Part shown: positions 24,185 through 35,612 of the stretch, piece by piece | How positions within the stretch are numbered: the stretch's first letter is position 1 | Layout: every line of letters begins with the position of its first letter | Source of the DNA: Corynespora cassiicola | Taxonomy: Eukaryota; Ascomycota; Dothideomycetes; Pleosporales; Corynesporascaceae | Direction of reading: 5' to 3' | DNA length: 64,000 nt | NCBI GenBank assembly: GCA_022059125.1 | Contig: JAEUWY010000001.1 | Coordinates: 1,922,001 to 1,986,000 of the forward strand | Program-made: the position numbers and the translations under genes | The notes under the pieces: model-generated | The model's database searches: none | The model's input: only the letters and a program-made list of their open reading frames with translations | Told to the model about the DNA's origin: nothing

Positions 24185-25048
24185 CTATTTCACCTCTACC
24201 TTAGCCTGGCTCTCATCAATGTCCTGTAGCTTTCCGTTCTTCAGCTCCATCGGTCTATCAATCGCATACTCGACCGCCGCAGCTGCCGTACCCGCAATGA
24301 CCACATTCTCTGCCACGACAGCCGGAGCCTCATTCCAACCCCCAATATCCATGCCATAATCCTCAATAATCTCCAACCTCTGCTCCGACGTCAGGATCCC
24401 CAACTCCTCCTGCGTCTCCGCAACCGGTGCATTCGCCAACTCGTTAAACTCATGAAAACCCTCGGTAGCCACGAGCTCCGCATGCATCAACCCCTCAGTA
24501 GCATTCTCCATTATCGGAAACGCGAGCACCAAGTCGTCGTGCCCCAGTGTCATGGGCACGAGCACCATCTTCTCGCACGTCACGCGAGCCACGCCGCGGG
24601 CGACATCGCGCTTGCGGATGCGCAAGCCCACCGTCCCGTTTTGCTGCATCGCCTCCATCTGCTGCACCAGATCCTTGCGGTCCTTCTCCGCGCGGTGCAG
24701 AATGTACACGTTCATGCCGGCGGGGAGTACCATGTGGGGGAGGACGGGGGACAGGGAGCCCGCGATGCTGAGGCCGATAAAGCCGCGGCTGAAATGGCGC
24801 GTCACCTGGCGGACGTTGGCGTTGAACTTGTCGACGTTGGAGGTGTCGACGAGTTCGGGGTGCTCTTCCTCAATGGAGCGCTTGTTGCGGTGGTGCTTGT
24901 AGGTTTTGTAGGCGGCATAGCCCGCCGGGAGGGCCATGATGGGGGCGACGGTGGCTAGGGCTGTGGAGAAGACGGCGCCAGTTGCTGCAAAGTTTCTTTT
25001 GCGCTTTGCTGTCTTGAAGTCTGTCGCTGGGGAGTTGGTGTTGGACAT
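24185..25048 (-). CDS. Putative membrane-associated protein of unknown function
   Basis: A single open frame of 287 residues from the ATG at 25048, in the good context ACCATGTC. The frame stays open to 25099 but only with a TTG start. Two hydrophobic stretches are visible: about residues 20-43 (rich in Ala, Thr, Pro, just before a basic HHRNKR segment) and about 95-118 (GFIGLSIAGSLSPVLPHMVLP). A third, Ala-rich one lies near the C-terminus (AENVVIAGTAAAAVEYA). The middle is charged and helical. This pattern suggests an organelle or inner-membrane-anchored protein, but no family was recognised. Its 3' end faces that of the preceding plus-strand gene about 290 bp away. Confidence 0.65.
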   Translation of the reverse strand: MSNTNSPATDFKTAKRKRNFAATGAVFSTALATVAPIMALPAGYAAYKTYKHHRNKRSIEEEHPELVDTSNVDKFNANVRQVTRHFSRGFIGLSIAGSLSPVLPHMVLPAGMNVYILHRAEKDRKDLVQQMEAMQQNGTVGLRIRKRDVARGVARVTCEKMVLVPMTLGHDDLVLAFPIMENATEGLMHAELVATEGFHEFNELANAPVAETQEELGILTSEQRLEIIEDYGMDIGGWNEAPAVVAENVVIAGTAAAAVEYAIDRPMELKNGKLQDIDESQAKVEVK

Positions 25049-27188
25049 GGTGGGTTTGGCTATGATGAATTCTGTAGAGATGGTGGTATTGCTGACCAAG
25101 TCTTTTGATACTGTGGGAATGTCTTGGAAATCTTGTGTAGGTGATGATGACCATGATTTTGTTCAAATAATTACTGCATATATACATTTTGGAGATCCCT
25201 ATAACGAGTTCTAGACTCATTCGGTGCGCTCTGTAGAGCCGTGTCAGAGCTTAGAAATGACCCCAGAGGCGGAGTCAACGTCTAATCCCGTTTCAAAATT
25301 CCATCCATTAACATTTTTCAATTCAAGCCATGAAGTTTTACAACCGCCTCTTCCATGTCTAAGCTTTTTGCTGCCCCTCGTGATGGCACATGGCGAACTG
25401 TCAGCTTTACGCCCCCAACATGCCACTGAGCCCCCAAAGCGCAGATCCAGCCCCCATCGTCCTATGAGAAGCTTAGTTTCAACGTGACTTGGCTTTATTT
25501 TTAGCTCCAATGGATGGAATCCGCACAAGGCAGCCCCCTCGGGTTTTGCCGTAGTTAGGCTGCATCGGTCAAGATCCCTGTTCAGCCTCGTAGGAATGAA
25601 TCATCTCGCAAAGATCGTTCCTAATGGGGATTTCGGTCTTTTAGCTAATACTACGGATAGAAACTCGGCGTTTCCAACACCAATTAAGGTGTATGCTCAT
25701 CACAGAGGCGGATCCTATGAGGCTCAACGTCCCACATTCATGGCCGCCTGGTCGATAGTCGATTCGGCTGAGCGATTGTGTAACCACACTTGCAGAGATG
25801 TGCACTGTAGGCTTCTAATTTATTTAATTATAGGAATCGGACAGCTGTTACCTTGAACATCTCGATTGAGGCTTGTTGAAAGTTGACGATCAGTTTAGTA
25901 ATGCCCTTTTTCTTAGAAATCGAGAGCTTCACTAGCCCGCGTGGATGGATAACGGCTTTGCTGCTATTTTTGTTGCTCACTAAAATGGATGCCATAGAGG
26001 CCCAAATTATGCCAAGGAGGCTAAGGAAAAGGGTATCATGGAATGACGTTCATACCGGAAGCTTTTCCAGCCTAACTGTACTGATAGCACGTAACGTTTT
26101 AAAAGTTATAAACTTCTAATTTAATACTAACTAATACTGTTAACTTATACAGAATACTTTACGTAAATGTTTTATAGAGTCTATATTTTAGGTTAAAAAT
26201 GTACGCAACTTAAAACGTTTTTATTATCTTTAGTATTTTTTTTTTAATTCTTAAAATTCTTCCATGAATCACGGACTAACGAAATAATTAGATCCCACTG
26301 TATTCGCGTATATATAGCTTGCCAGTTCACTGTTTAGTCCTAGCCCAGCACAGCTGAGAGAAAGGGACTCCCGTAGCTCTTTCGATAGCTTGCCAAATAT
26401 ACTGGGAAGAAGCGCTGTTGAAGCCTCATTACACATCAAAGGTCGAAAATAACGAAACGACCAAGTCACAAAAAGATTCCACGTCTCTACTCATCACGCA
26501 TCACTCATCATGTCAATAAAACAGCATATGACATCCAAACATTATAAACATTACCACTAGACATTCCGTCCAGCTCCCCCTTCTCATCTACGAATTCCAA
26601 TTACTTTTTTTCAACTCTTCCACTATCCACCCTCCTCTCTCCTTTGCACCCACCAATTACCCCTCCTCCAGCCACAGACCCAGCCCAGGCCGAACTCTGC
26701 CCTCACCCTCCACAACCCCTCCAACAAGCGTAGGAAAAGGAGCTGAAAGATAGCCAGCCCAATGCACCCAATCCATCCATCTAAATACCCAACCAAAGGA
26801 AAGAAAAGGAAAAGAAAAGGAGATACAACATATTTTCTATACACACGCAGACAGCCCGTGCCAAACAATAGGATCCAAGAAGGGAGATGAAACGCCATAC
26901 ACCACCCAGTGCAACTCATCACTCGCTCAACTAGCTCGCTCACGCGCATTCCTCACTCCCCTTCCACAACCCCATCATAAAAAGAGGAGCAAAAAAGAAA
27001 AAAAGAACACTCGGGAAAACGGGTATTATCCATCACTCCCACCCATGCAAAAAAGAACCAGACGAGGGCGGGAATAGCATCGCGAGTCAGAATGAACAAG
27101 AACAAGTGGAAAAGAGAAGAGGAAAAAAAGACATTACTATTCCAACCCTCTCTCGATTCAAACAATCAAAGCGCGCGCACGTGATGCA
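25049..27188. other. Intergenic region with a small AT-rich patch
   Basis: No convincing gene. Frames such as 25596-25856 and 25883-26119 have no features. A patch at about 26095-26260 is sharply AT-rich and looks like the RIP-type sequence of the left islands, perhaps a small repeat remnant. From about 26.5 kb the sequence is C/A-rich on the plus strand and should contain the 3' untranslated region of BST1. Confidence 0.5.
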
Positions 27189-30100
27189 TCATGGCCTTTT
27201 CTTCCCCTCGCCACTCCCAACGACACCCTCGACCCAACCACCCACGCGTTTCTTCGACAAACCCTTTCCATCAAAATGTACGCCCACCAACCACGCACAC
27301 AAAATGTTCGCCAGGTGGTGCAGTACGTAGGCGTACGTGACCCCGTACACTGCCGCGTATGTAGCGATGCCGAACAGCAGCACATTGGTGGCGAGATTGA
27401 GCCTCGACTGGACGCGAGGGACCATGCGACCGGTGCTCAGCGTCTCGATCAGGAAGATGAAGGGGGTGATGGAGAGGATGTTGTGGTGGCTCGAGAAGGG
27501 AGTGAGCCAGTGGTTGGCGAGGTTGCGCACCCAGACAACGAGAACTGGGAGGTTGATGGGCAGGATCCAGAGCATCAGGATGAGGATCGAGTGGGCGTAG
27601 TTGTAAAAGTTGTAGTTTGTGTCGAGGTGCGTCTCTCTGGCAAGGCGGAAGCCGCGGACGCAGGTACAGAGGTGCACCATTAGGAGGACCATGTATGCAA
27701 AGTGGTAGGGTATGACGGTGGAGATGAGCGTTAGCAGGACCAGAGTCGTGATGACGCGCTGCCGTGTCGAAGTCACAGCAAAGGCCGAGGGGGTTCGCCG
27801 GCCGTCGTCGCTACGCAGTGTCGACGAGCGGATAATGTACCACAGGGTGGAGAGGATATAGGTGAGTCCAAGAGCAACGTAATTAACTGCAACGCAGACG
27901 GCAACACACATGATTCCAAAAAGGGGTACGAGAAACCAGAAGAAGGTGTCGTCGGATCCGAGGAGAAGTTCGTGGTTAGGGTCGTCAAATGGCTGTGTGC
28001 CGTTAAGTAGCCAATGCTGAGAAGACGCCGATGGGTGATGGCGCGCCCCCGCGAGTGCGATAGAAAGGCAAGTTAGCGCAGCAAAGGCAAATGGGAGAGA
28101 GGTGCGCAAGCATTCGTTGATGCTCTCGGCAAAGCTAATGAAAATGCCCGTCTCGTCGTACACCCGAAATTGTTGGCGCAAAACCAGAGCGACGACGAGA
28201 ATAGGAAAAGCCGCAAAGACTATCCTATAGCGCATCCAGAGCTTGCCCACGCTGCCGAGAATGTCCACTTTCAGAGAAATTTCCAGACTGCTGTCACATG
28301 TAGGATCAGACCAGAATTGCAGTGAGACGCCATTCGAAGGCCCCTTGGTGTGGAACGAAGGCGGCATGAACGGAGCGACACCGTGGAGGTTGACATCGGC
28401 ATCCTTGAAGTTGACAAAAAACTTGCTTTCGTGTACATCGGTAATGTACTGTCGCAGCAGGGGCGCAAATAGCTCTCCCATGTCGCACGCCTGCTTGCCG
28501 ACATGTAGCTTGTACGCCAACAAGCTAGAATGCAGGGCCGGAATCTTGACATCCATAACCAGCGGGCGTTTGGCCGGGAGTCTGTATGTCAGTCCAGTGG
28601 TGAGGAGGCGCTGCAGGCCGACATTTGCGTGGTGCACCGACTCGGCGGCGGTGCTGAATTCAGCCACGACCCATCCGCTGCTGTGCTCACGGGCCTTGTC
28701 GACAATGGCCACAAATTGGTGCTCGGCAAGATCGTCGAGGTCGTACTGCAGGTACGAAAACGGTTGCTGATCAGTCTTGAACGGCAAAGTTGATTGGCGG
28801 GTAGAAGCTGGGAGCGCAATGACATCTGACGCAGCATTCTTGCAAGCGAGACGAGTCGAGCCGGAGCTGTCGCCAGAGAGGTCCATGTTCATGGAGAACA
28901 AGGCCGCAGACTGGCCAGATTGCAGCGGAAAGACGCTGCAGAAGAGCACCTCGACCTTGCCATGCTCACCGGCCGAGTCGAGGCGTTCATTGGTCAACAG
29001 GGTGAATTTCCTGCCCTCGGTGGTATCTGGAGGTGGCACGGGTAGCAGATAGGCCTTGGGTTTCTGGGGCGACTGGCCTAGGCTCCGCAGTACCAGCTTC
29101 TCACCCTGCGATACCACGGCATTGTTATCCAGAGTCAAAAGCGTCTTGGGCTCCTTGTGCGGCAACGTCTTCTCAGCAATGTCCTCCAAGCCGGTCAGGA
29201 ACCACTTCTTGAAGCCGCGCATCCGCTCCGCCCGTGGCAGCGTCTGTGTCGGTCGTGCCACATCAATCACGTCGTACAGGGACCGCACTATGCTCTTCCT
29301 AGCCTGATCGCACCACGTAATGGCCAAGTGATCCATGCCAGTCCAGACATTCGGGATAGACGAGGTGAAGACGGTGAAACCGTGGGTTTCAGGGACCAAC
29401 GAGGCGAGGCTTGTGTAATCAGAGGGGAGAATGTTGTCCAGGTTCCCACCGGCAATTGAGATGAGCGTGACGTGCCAGAGGGGATTGTCAATGGCCCACT
29501 TTTGCGAATAGGCATGTCTCCAGTATTCATTAACCCCCTTGTAGGTCCGGACAATGTCGCCATCGAATGAGACCGGAGGCCTTGCGTGCGGCGCGGAGAG
29601 GGTGAGAATGGTATTGATAGAGTTGGATTGGTAGTTGGACATGGTGAGCATGGTCCGGGCCACCATGCCGCCCATGGAGTGACCCACAATGATTACTGAT
29701 GTCGGGTCCGGAAGGTCCGAGTCCCGGAGCGAGCGCGCCGGGGTATGGTAGAGAGATAGGATATAGGAAATGGCATCGTTCAGGTATTCGGCCTGGTCTA
29801 GCAATGTCTGCCCATGGAATGCCGTGATGTCCTCATTGAAGTCAACCGAGAAAAAGTCCAGGGGCCGCTTGCCCTGACGGGTGGCGCCAACGTCATGCCG
29901 CAAGACATTGTGGTAGTGGTAGGCGGCCTCGGCAGCAAGCGGGCGTACCTGCTTGTAGCTACCGGCGTTGCCGGGGATGAACAGGACGGGAACGCCCTTG
30001 ACCTGGAAAACGTCAGCTCCGGTTCCGTCGCGCGGGTCGCGGCTCGTGGGCCACTCATTACCCTAATGTCCTCGTCGATGCCGCCCTCACGATAGAGATA

Positions 30101-30550
30101 TAACGAGTACTTTGTAGCAAAGCGCGTGTGCTCGGTGTCAAAGTCGTGGAATTTTGCAAACATGGGCCGCATGTAGGACATCTCGCAACCCTTGGTGTCC
30201 AACTGACGGGTCAGAAACGACTGGGCCATGAGGAAGAGGGCAGCGAAGCCCAGCAGAGTCGCGACGAGGGTGTGCAGCGAGCAGGCCCAGGGACTGCGGG
30301 CGCGCGGGCGGCGCCTGCTGCCATTGTGCTCGACCATGCTGTCCTGGGTGATGTCCTTGGCCGGCGTGTGCACCAGAGGGTCCTTTTCGTTTGTGGGCGG
30401 GGGCGGAGCGGGCAGCAGCTGGGGGTTTGGCGTGGCAGAGCGGTCCCTCGCGTCGGTCGTGTCTATGGCTCGCCGCGGGTGGTGGAGCTTGTCGCCATGG
30501 TCCGAGGCGTCGTGATCCTCTTCAGACGAGCCGGACGGGCGTCGCCGCAT
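27189..30550 (-). CDS. BST1: GPI inositol-deacylase (PGAP1/Bst1 family)
   Basis: An ER membrane lipase that removes the acyl chain from the inositol of GPI anchors, needed for efficient ER exit and quality control of GPI proteins. Exons 30550-30062 and 30002-27189, separated by a 59-bp intron (GTAATG...TTCCAG), encode 1,100 residues, a usual length for fungal Bst1. A cytosolic N-terminal tail of about 85 residues leads to a membrane segment (CSLHTLVATLLGFAALFLMA). The luminal alpha/beta-hydrolase region contains GNAGSYKQ and the nucleophile elbow GHSMGG (Ser272). A beta-rich luminal region follows, then a C-terminal cluster of about seven or eight hydrophobic segments (from about residue 710). 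No breaks were seen. The end of the protein is Gly/Lys-rich and could be affected by an unnoticed intron. Confidence 0.93.
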
Positions 30551-31140
30551 TTAAGTCGTCGCGCGTGGCTTCCGGTGCGACTCGCGGAGGGATGTCGTCG
30601 GAAGGGGGCGCGAGGAGCTGGGGACGAGGCGGAGGTTCAGGGCGCGGAAGTCGAGGCGGCAACGACAGTGACGGCGGCGGACTCGAGGCGACAGGGCGGC
30701 AGGGCACGGGTCAGAGCAATGGGACTCTGGGGCTGGGCTGCTTTTGTCTGCAGCGAGAAATACAGCCCATGAGCGGAGTGCAGGAGAGCAGCAGGCTCGA
30801 CGACGAGATTTGCAGAGGGCGAGGTGGGCGCCGGCGATACTGGGGAGACTAGGGTAAGGGCGACGCAAGCTGCCAAGCGACGAAGGAAAAGGTGGATCCT
30901 GTACAGAAACGAGCGACTGATGGGCGACTGATCTGCCGTCTGGTGATCGTGCAGCGGACAGTGCACGGCCAGGAGAAGGGCGGGCGGGCGACGAGAGGAG
31001 AGAGGTGAGAGGAGCGGCGGCTATGTATTGTGCCTGGAGGGACGCTGGCGGGACGCAGCGCACATGGCGAGGCTGCGGGCAGGCCATGGGGGCAGCAGTG
31101 ACGGCTCTACGGGGTGGCCTGGCAGCCCGTGGCAGCCTCA

Positions 31141-31213
31141 ACCCAGGCGGCACCCAGGCCTCACCCAGGCCTCACCGGGCCCTATCCAGGCCCTATCCAG
31201 GCCCTATCTAGGC
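31141..31213. repeat. Imperfect 11-bp tandem repeat
   Basis: About six units alternating between ccaggcctcac and ccaggccctat run in tandem in GC-rich intergenic DNA. Confidence 0.7.
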
Positions 31214-32617
31214 CGTTGTGCTGGGCCGCCGAAGCCAGAGCCAATATTCGCTGCATCCGCTGCATTTGCTGCATGCGCTCCTCGCTTAGCACCACTCCAG
31301 CCACGGCCCGCCCGTCGAAACAAGAGCCTCGAGGTTTGGCCCGCGGAGAGCCGGGCTGGCTGCTCGCAGACGCTGCCGTCACACAGTACATGTCGATGGA
31401 GAAGCGACTCCAGCGACGTCCAGGCTGCCATCGACAAATACGAAAGATAAGCAGCGATCTGCCGCCATGGATGCTAGGGCCCGGGTCGCCGTCGCTGTCG
31501 AATCAACCCATGCCACTGCCTGCGCCATGCATTGGCGTTGCCAGACGCCGCTGGATACACGGCCGGTACCCTCGAGCGACTGCATCCATCCTGAGCCTCT
31601 AGCGCCCGGGGGCAGGTGTTGAGCAAAACCCGCCCGGCCATGTTGCGATTTGCGATGCGCAGCCCGTCCACCGTCCCCCGTCGCCCGTCGCCCGGCCATG
31701 CTGTGCCGACCCAATTGCGTCCCGCAAGCCAAATCTCCTTGCACATCCCACCACGTTCCATCATCGGAGAAATAGTTCCAAACCCCCAAAGCCGGTTTTG
31801 CGACTGCGACAAAGAAACGTTAGCCGCGCACTAGCCCACCCGTCCCATGGATGGCAACCTCGCCGCCTGCAGCGACCCCGCCGCTCTTCCGCCCTCTCGA
31901 CGACGCCTGCTCTCCAATACGCACGCCCATGGACCGTGGCAGCCTGCGCCTCCGACCCCGATGTACCTCGTGCAATCTCGGTACCTTTGCGCGACTACCG
32001 CTGTCAAAGTAAGCATACAGGTAAGCATTTCCTTAGTTCCGATGCCGCTACGAAGCCCCCTTGTTTCTCGTGTGAGGTCATGGCCCATCGGCGCCGCGGC
32101 AACCACCGCCTTGAGTAGTCCCCCCGCTCCCCACGCCAATGCTAACACGACCACCACCACCACCCTACCGCTGTACCGTCCATTCCGCAACACCCGGACT
32201 GCCTTCCTACCGCGCAATTGCTAGCCGACTATGCCATGCAGACTTTTTTGGAGCCCTTGGCTACATGTACATCAGTCATGTGCCCTTTCCGCTTTCTAGC
32301 TTGCTGCCCACTAGGGTGTGCGTTATTATTCGAATGAGAGAGAGCACCACGCGATGAGGAACTCTGACAAGGGAGAAATATAATTCCTGCCGCCATCTCT
32401 TGGACAAGAATCCGGTATGGACAAGGTGTAGTGAGGAAACCCAGGATACCACTTACGCCCTCATGCGAGGGAACATTTGAGGGTTATCAACCTTCCAACC
32501 TTCCAACCGTTTATACATGGTCACGTGAAAAGTTATCCAGCCGGACCTCCTTGGCATCCTCCTCCAAGTCAAGTGCTAGCGTTGTTGCCTCAATCCATGG
32601 ATGCTTGCGGCAGGCGG

Positions 32618-32635
32618 TACCTACCTAGGTAGGTA
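32618..32635. repeat. 18-bp perfect palindrome
   Basis: The sequence tacctacctaggtaggta is its own reverse complement. It could be a binding site for a dimeric factor or a small repeat-derived motif. No nearby gene explains it. Confidence 0.8.
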
Positions 32636-33711
32636 TATCACGCACAGATTGGTCAAGTGATTACATCTTTCAGGTATCGTACATGCAATCATCTCACCGT
32701 CTAACGTCTCTGATACGCGGGTCCCCCATTCCTCGTCACACGGGTTTGTTGGGAGATGCATCCATGTCTTACTGTAGTGAAGGTGCAACCACAAGTGGCG
32801 CTGGACGGGCAAACAGCTCCACCTGCAGCATAGTATATTTGTTGCTTCGGGTACACCCGCAGTGACGATCCTGACAGCAATATCTTCCTCTCCATTCTCT
32901 CCGACAAGACAAACACGCCTTTGCTACGAGACACACAAACGTGTTAGATAATGCCCTTTATTAACACTCATCCAAAATATGCAGCGCAGCTGTTTCCCCA
33001 CCACACATCGCTGGCAAAAAAAAAAAAAAAGGACCACAGACAATAGGCCCACAGAAAATAGGCCCACTCCAATAACTGCACGAGCAAGCATGCAGTTGCC
33101 GTCGGGAAGAAGCAAAAATGTAATGAGCGAATGAGCCCGCAACACTCCTGGGATGACACAACATGCCGCCGCATGGCTACCCTTGACTCGTTCCACATTC
33201 ACACCGCTGAGGCTACAATCCACAATCCGATGCAGGAATACGATCGTCAGATCGTCTGATTGGCTTGGTTCCTCAAGTACTGTCGGCTCGCAACCTCAAC
33301 CCAGGGCCACAGTCGTGCGAAATGGGGTAGCCATCCTCGGTGGAACACCATCCATTGCTCACATCTGGAAATATTGGTTTTGCATAAACCTTGGGTATGC
33401 ACCTTTTCATTCTATGCACGCAGTGCAGATATGCTGCATCCCCGGCGTGCATTGGCTATACGAGGCAACATAATGTCGTCTCCAAAGCTGAGCAGATGGA
33501 GTAAGAGGAGAAACAAGACAAATGAACCTCACTCTTCACATAATCCTTTCGTATAATCCGAAGCTGTTATAGTTACCGAAGCCATTATTTAAGGCAACAT
33601 GGTCTCATCTCTCTAGGCCCATCGCTCTTCCCATATCCCTCCCCCCATCATTCAACCAGGAACTATTATTCTAATCTATTAGCATCAACAGCTTCTCAAG
33701 TTGGTTTCAGC

Positions 33712-34374
33712 ATGTCTGACTACTCCGGTCCTGGTATCTATGAGATTGTTCCCTTCCATGCGAACGGAATGAGCTTGAACGTCTAGAGTGGAGGCAAAAG
33801 TGCGGGGACCCAAGTGAAGCTTTAGTATGCCATCCGAACGTTGCAACAAGACCCCTTAGTTACTACTCTTTCATCCTAACTGACTATCAATGTTCTTAGC
33901 CAGCGAAGCCCTAATTCTCAAAACGCTCAATTCGAGATCGTTGCAGCTGGAGGCACCCAGGCACACCCTGAAAATGGTGATCGCGAATACCACATCATCG
34001 CCGTTCACTCTGGCCTATACATATCTGCCAACGGTATGCTGCCGCTGATTTCATAGTTACAGAGACGGCTTTTTGCTAACAGGGGCCCCTTTCGTAGGCA
34101 CCGACTTCAGGGTGACCACCGAGCTTCGCTCTCCCCTGGACGCCTCCATCCGTTGGAAGCTTACACGTGTCGGGAATGGTGCATTCTAGTAAGAACTACG
34201 CCTCTTATGGATTTTATAGAGTTTGAAGCTGACATTTGCGGCTGAAGCATCAACAATGCCGCTGCCAAAAAGCAACTCAACGTTCGAGGCGCTGGCAAGG
34301 ATGCTGGAACCGAGCTCATTACGTGTGATTTTGCAGAGGCTTCAAACAGTCAATTCCTCCTCAAGTTAGTCTAA
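33712..34374 (+). pseudogene. Beta-trefoil (ricin-B-type fold) lectin-like gene with an in-frame stop
   Basis: Four exons can be recognised: 33712-33824, 33900-34033, 34098-34188 and 34248-34374. All introns are GT-AG and in frame, and together the exons span 154 coding positions. The N-terminal GIYEIVPFHANGMSLNV pattern, the internal NAQFEIV and REYHIIAVHSGLYIS, and a final LNVRGAGKDAGTEL-type repeat suggest a carbohydrate-binding beta-trefoil made of three related repeats, without signal peptide or enzymatic domain. Codon 25 is TAG (33784-33786) within the first repeat. A second apparent stop at 33823-33825 disappears on splicing. Everything else, including four splice-compatible exons, is preserved, so inactivation looks recent, or the stop is a sequencing error or polymorphism. 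Proteins of this fold often act in defence, storage or adhesion; the role here is unknown. Confidence 0.65.
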
Positions 34375-35222
34375 GAACTCTGGCTCCAAGCCTTTCATGG
34401 TTTTCTGAGGAATCGAGGGAGCATAAATGGTCATTCGCTAAAAGTGGTTACGAACTTGCACACATGTCAATCGTTACAGTTCGTGAGCACAGCTGATATA
34501 TTTTCCATCACTGAGAAAAAAGGATTGGAAGCATTCTTTTCCTGATTTCTGCTGCTTATGATGCTTTTCTCCCTCGAAATTGTCGGGGCCAGGTTTTCAA
34601 AAGTTGACTAGCTTAGACGGACTGTGGCTTATGCAATGCACGACATTCAGCACCGTTCCACGTTGGGAGCTTGATGATTACGATTCTGCCTATAACAACA
34701 ATTCGGCAAAATTATTTCCCTCTTATTGACAAAACATGCAGTATCAAAGCCACATAAGAAAGGGATGAAGCGAGATCGAAGGGGCGATTCGGATTGTGGG
34801 ATTACCTCACCATCGCAGCATAAACCCTCATTGGTGACACTGCTGCGCCACGACAGAGCACAACACAGGCACATCGATCCATTAGTTCGACTGACAATAA
34901 CACTGCGCTATTATCACTAGCTGTTAAAAAGAGAATCAAATATTACAAATTCTCCGTGAATAAATAGACCAGGGATCCTCCCAAAGCGGTGATGATTCGA
35001 AGTATCCCCACTGGCCAACTAACCAACGGCAGTCACCTGCACAGAGAGCATGAGAAAACACTAGCAAAATATAATTATGAATTAATGAATATCTAAAAGA
35101 ATTTCCGAATTAAGTCTTAAAAATCAACTTGAACGCTGTATCAAAAAAAAAAAAAGATTCTCCAAAATGCAGACCCAAGTCTATCCCAACCCACCCATTC
35201 TATCCAATAACCGCGCCCCCAC
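34375..35222. other. Intergenic, nothing recognised
   Basis: Lies between the lectin-like pseudogene (+) and the small secreted protein gene (-), whose 3' ends face each other. No gene, RNA or repeat is supported. Confidence 0.4.
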
Positions 35223-35612
35223 TCACTGACACTGAATGTTAAACCCATTCATATAAACAGGAATGACTGCATCCTTGTTTCCATCCAAATCGACCCAAGT
35301 AGCCTTGCTATCAATGTTGATGATCCAGTTGTAGTTCTGGAAGAAGCAGCGCGTGTTGGGCTTGAAGTCGATGAGCTGGGCCGACGTCGCAATGATGGCG
35401 CCGTTGTTGTCGATGGCCGAGCCGCGGAAGAGGTCCGTCATCCAGTAGGCGGCACCGTTGCCCGAGACGGTGGCCACGGCGTTGGCGCCCGTCTGGTCGT
35501 TTGTGAGGGAGATTTTGTACTGGGGGGCTGCGTTGCGGGTTTCGGGGGTGACGGGGGCCGCGCTGATGGCGGTGGCGAAGAGGGTGGTGAAGAGGGCGAT
35601 GGTGAACTGCAT
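35223..35612 (-). CDS. Small secreted protein (candidate effector-like)
   Basis: 129 residues from the ATG at 35612. The frame is open further upstream but only with a non-ATG start, and a textbook signal peptide begins at this Met: MQFTIALFTTLFATAISAAP, cleavage probably near residue 18-20. The mature part of about 110 residues is beta-rich by eye, with only two Cys (in RCFFQNYNW and the C-terminal IQCQ), which may pair. No enzymatic motif and no recognised family. The gene lies in a gene-poor stretch beside a broken lectin-like gene, a context often seen for accessory secreted proteins. Function unknown. Confidence 0.75.
   Translation of the reverse strand: MQFTIALFTTLFATAISAAPVTPETRNAAPQYKISLTNDQTGANAVATVSGNGAAYWMTDLFRGSAIDNNGAIIATSAQLIDFKPNTRCFFQNYNWIINIDSKATWVDLDGNKDAVIPVYMNGFNIQCQ

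Larger units (their letters stand above)
30551..33711. other. Gene-poor intergenic region
   Basis: About 3.1 kb between the BST1 start and the lectin-like pseudogene. The first 0.5 kb is GC-rich promoter or leader DNA of BST1. Many overlapping frames on both strands are random in composition. An 11-bp repeat (31141-31213) and an 18-bp palindrome (32618-32635) are the only structured pieces. A short ATG frame with CTSC at about 31929, followed by GTAAGC, could be a decayed first exon, but nothing downstream supports it. Confidence 0.5.

Noticed and set aside
24452..24958. Plus-strand 168-codon frame rich in His/Leu/Ala
   Set aside because: Antisense shadow of the 24185-25048 gene.
30128..30852. 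Plus-strand frames of 153-214 codons antisense to BST1 exon 1
   Set aside because: They overlap the well-supported minus-strand exon and have the Arg/Gly-rich composition typical of shadow frames in GC-rich DNA.
33823..33825. Second nonsense codon in the lectin-like gene
   Set aside because: It spans the donor of a good intron (GTATGC at 33825) and vanishes when spliced.
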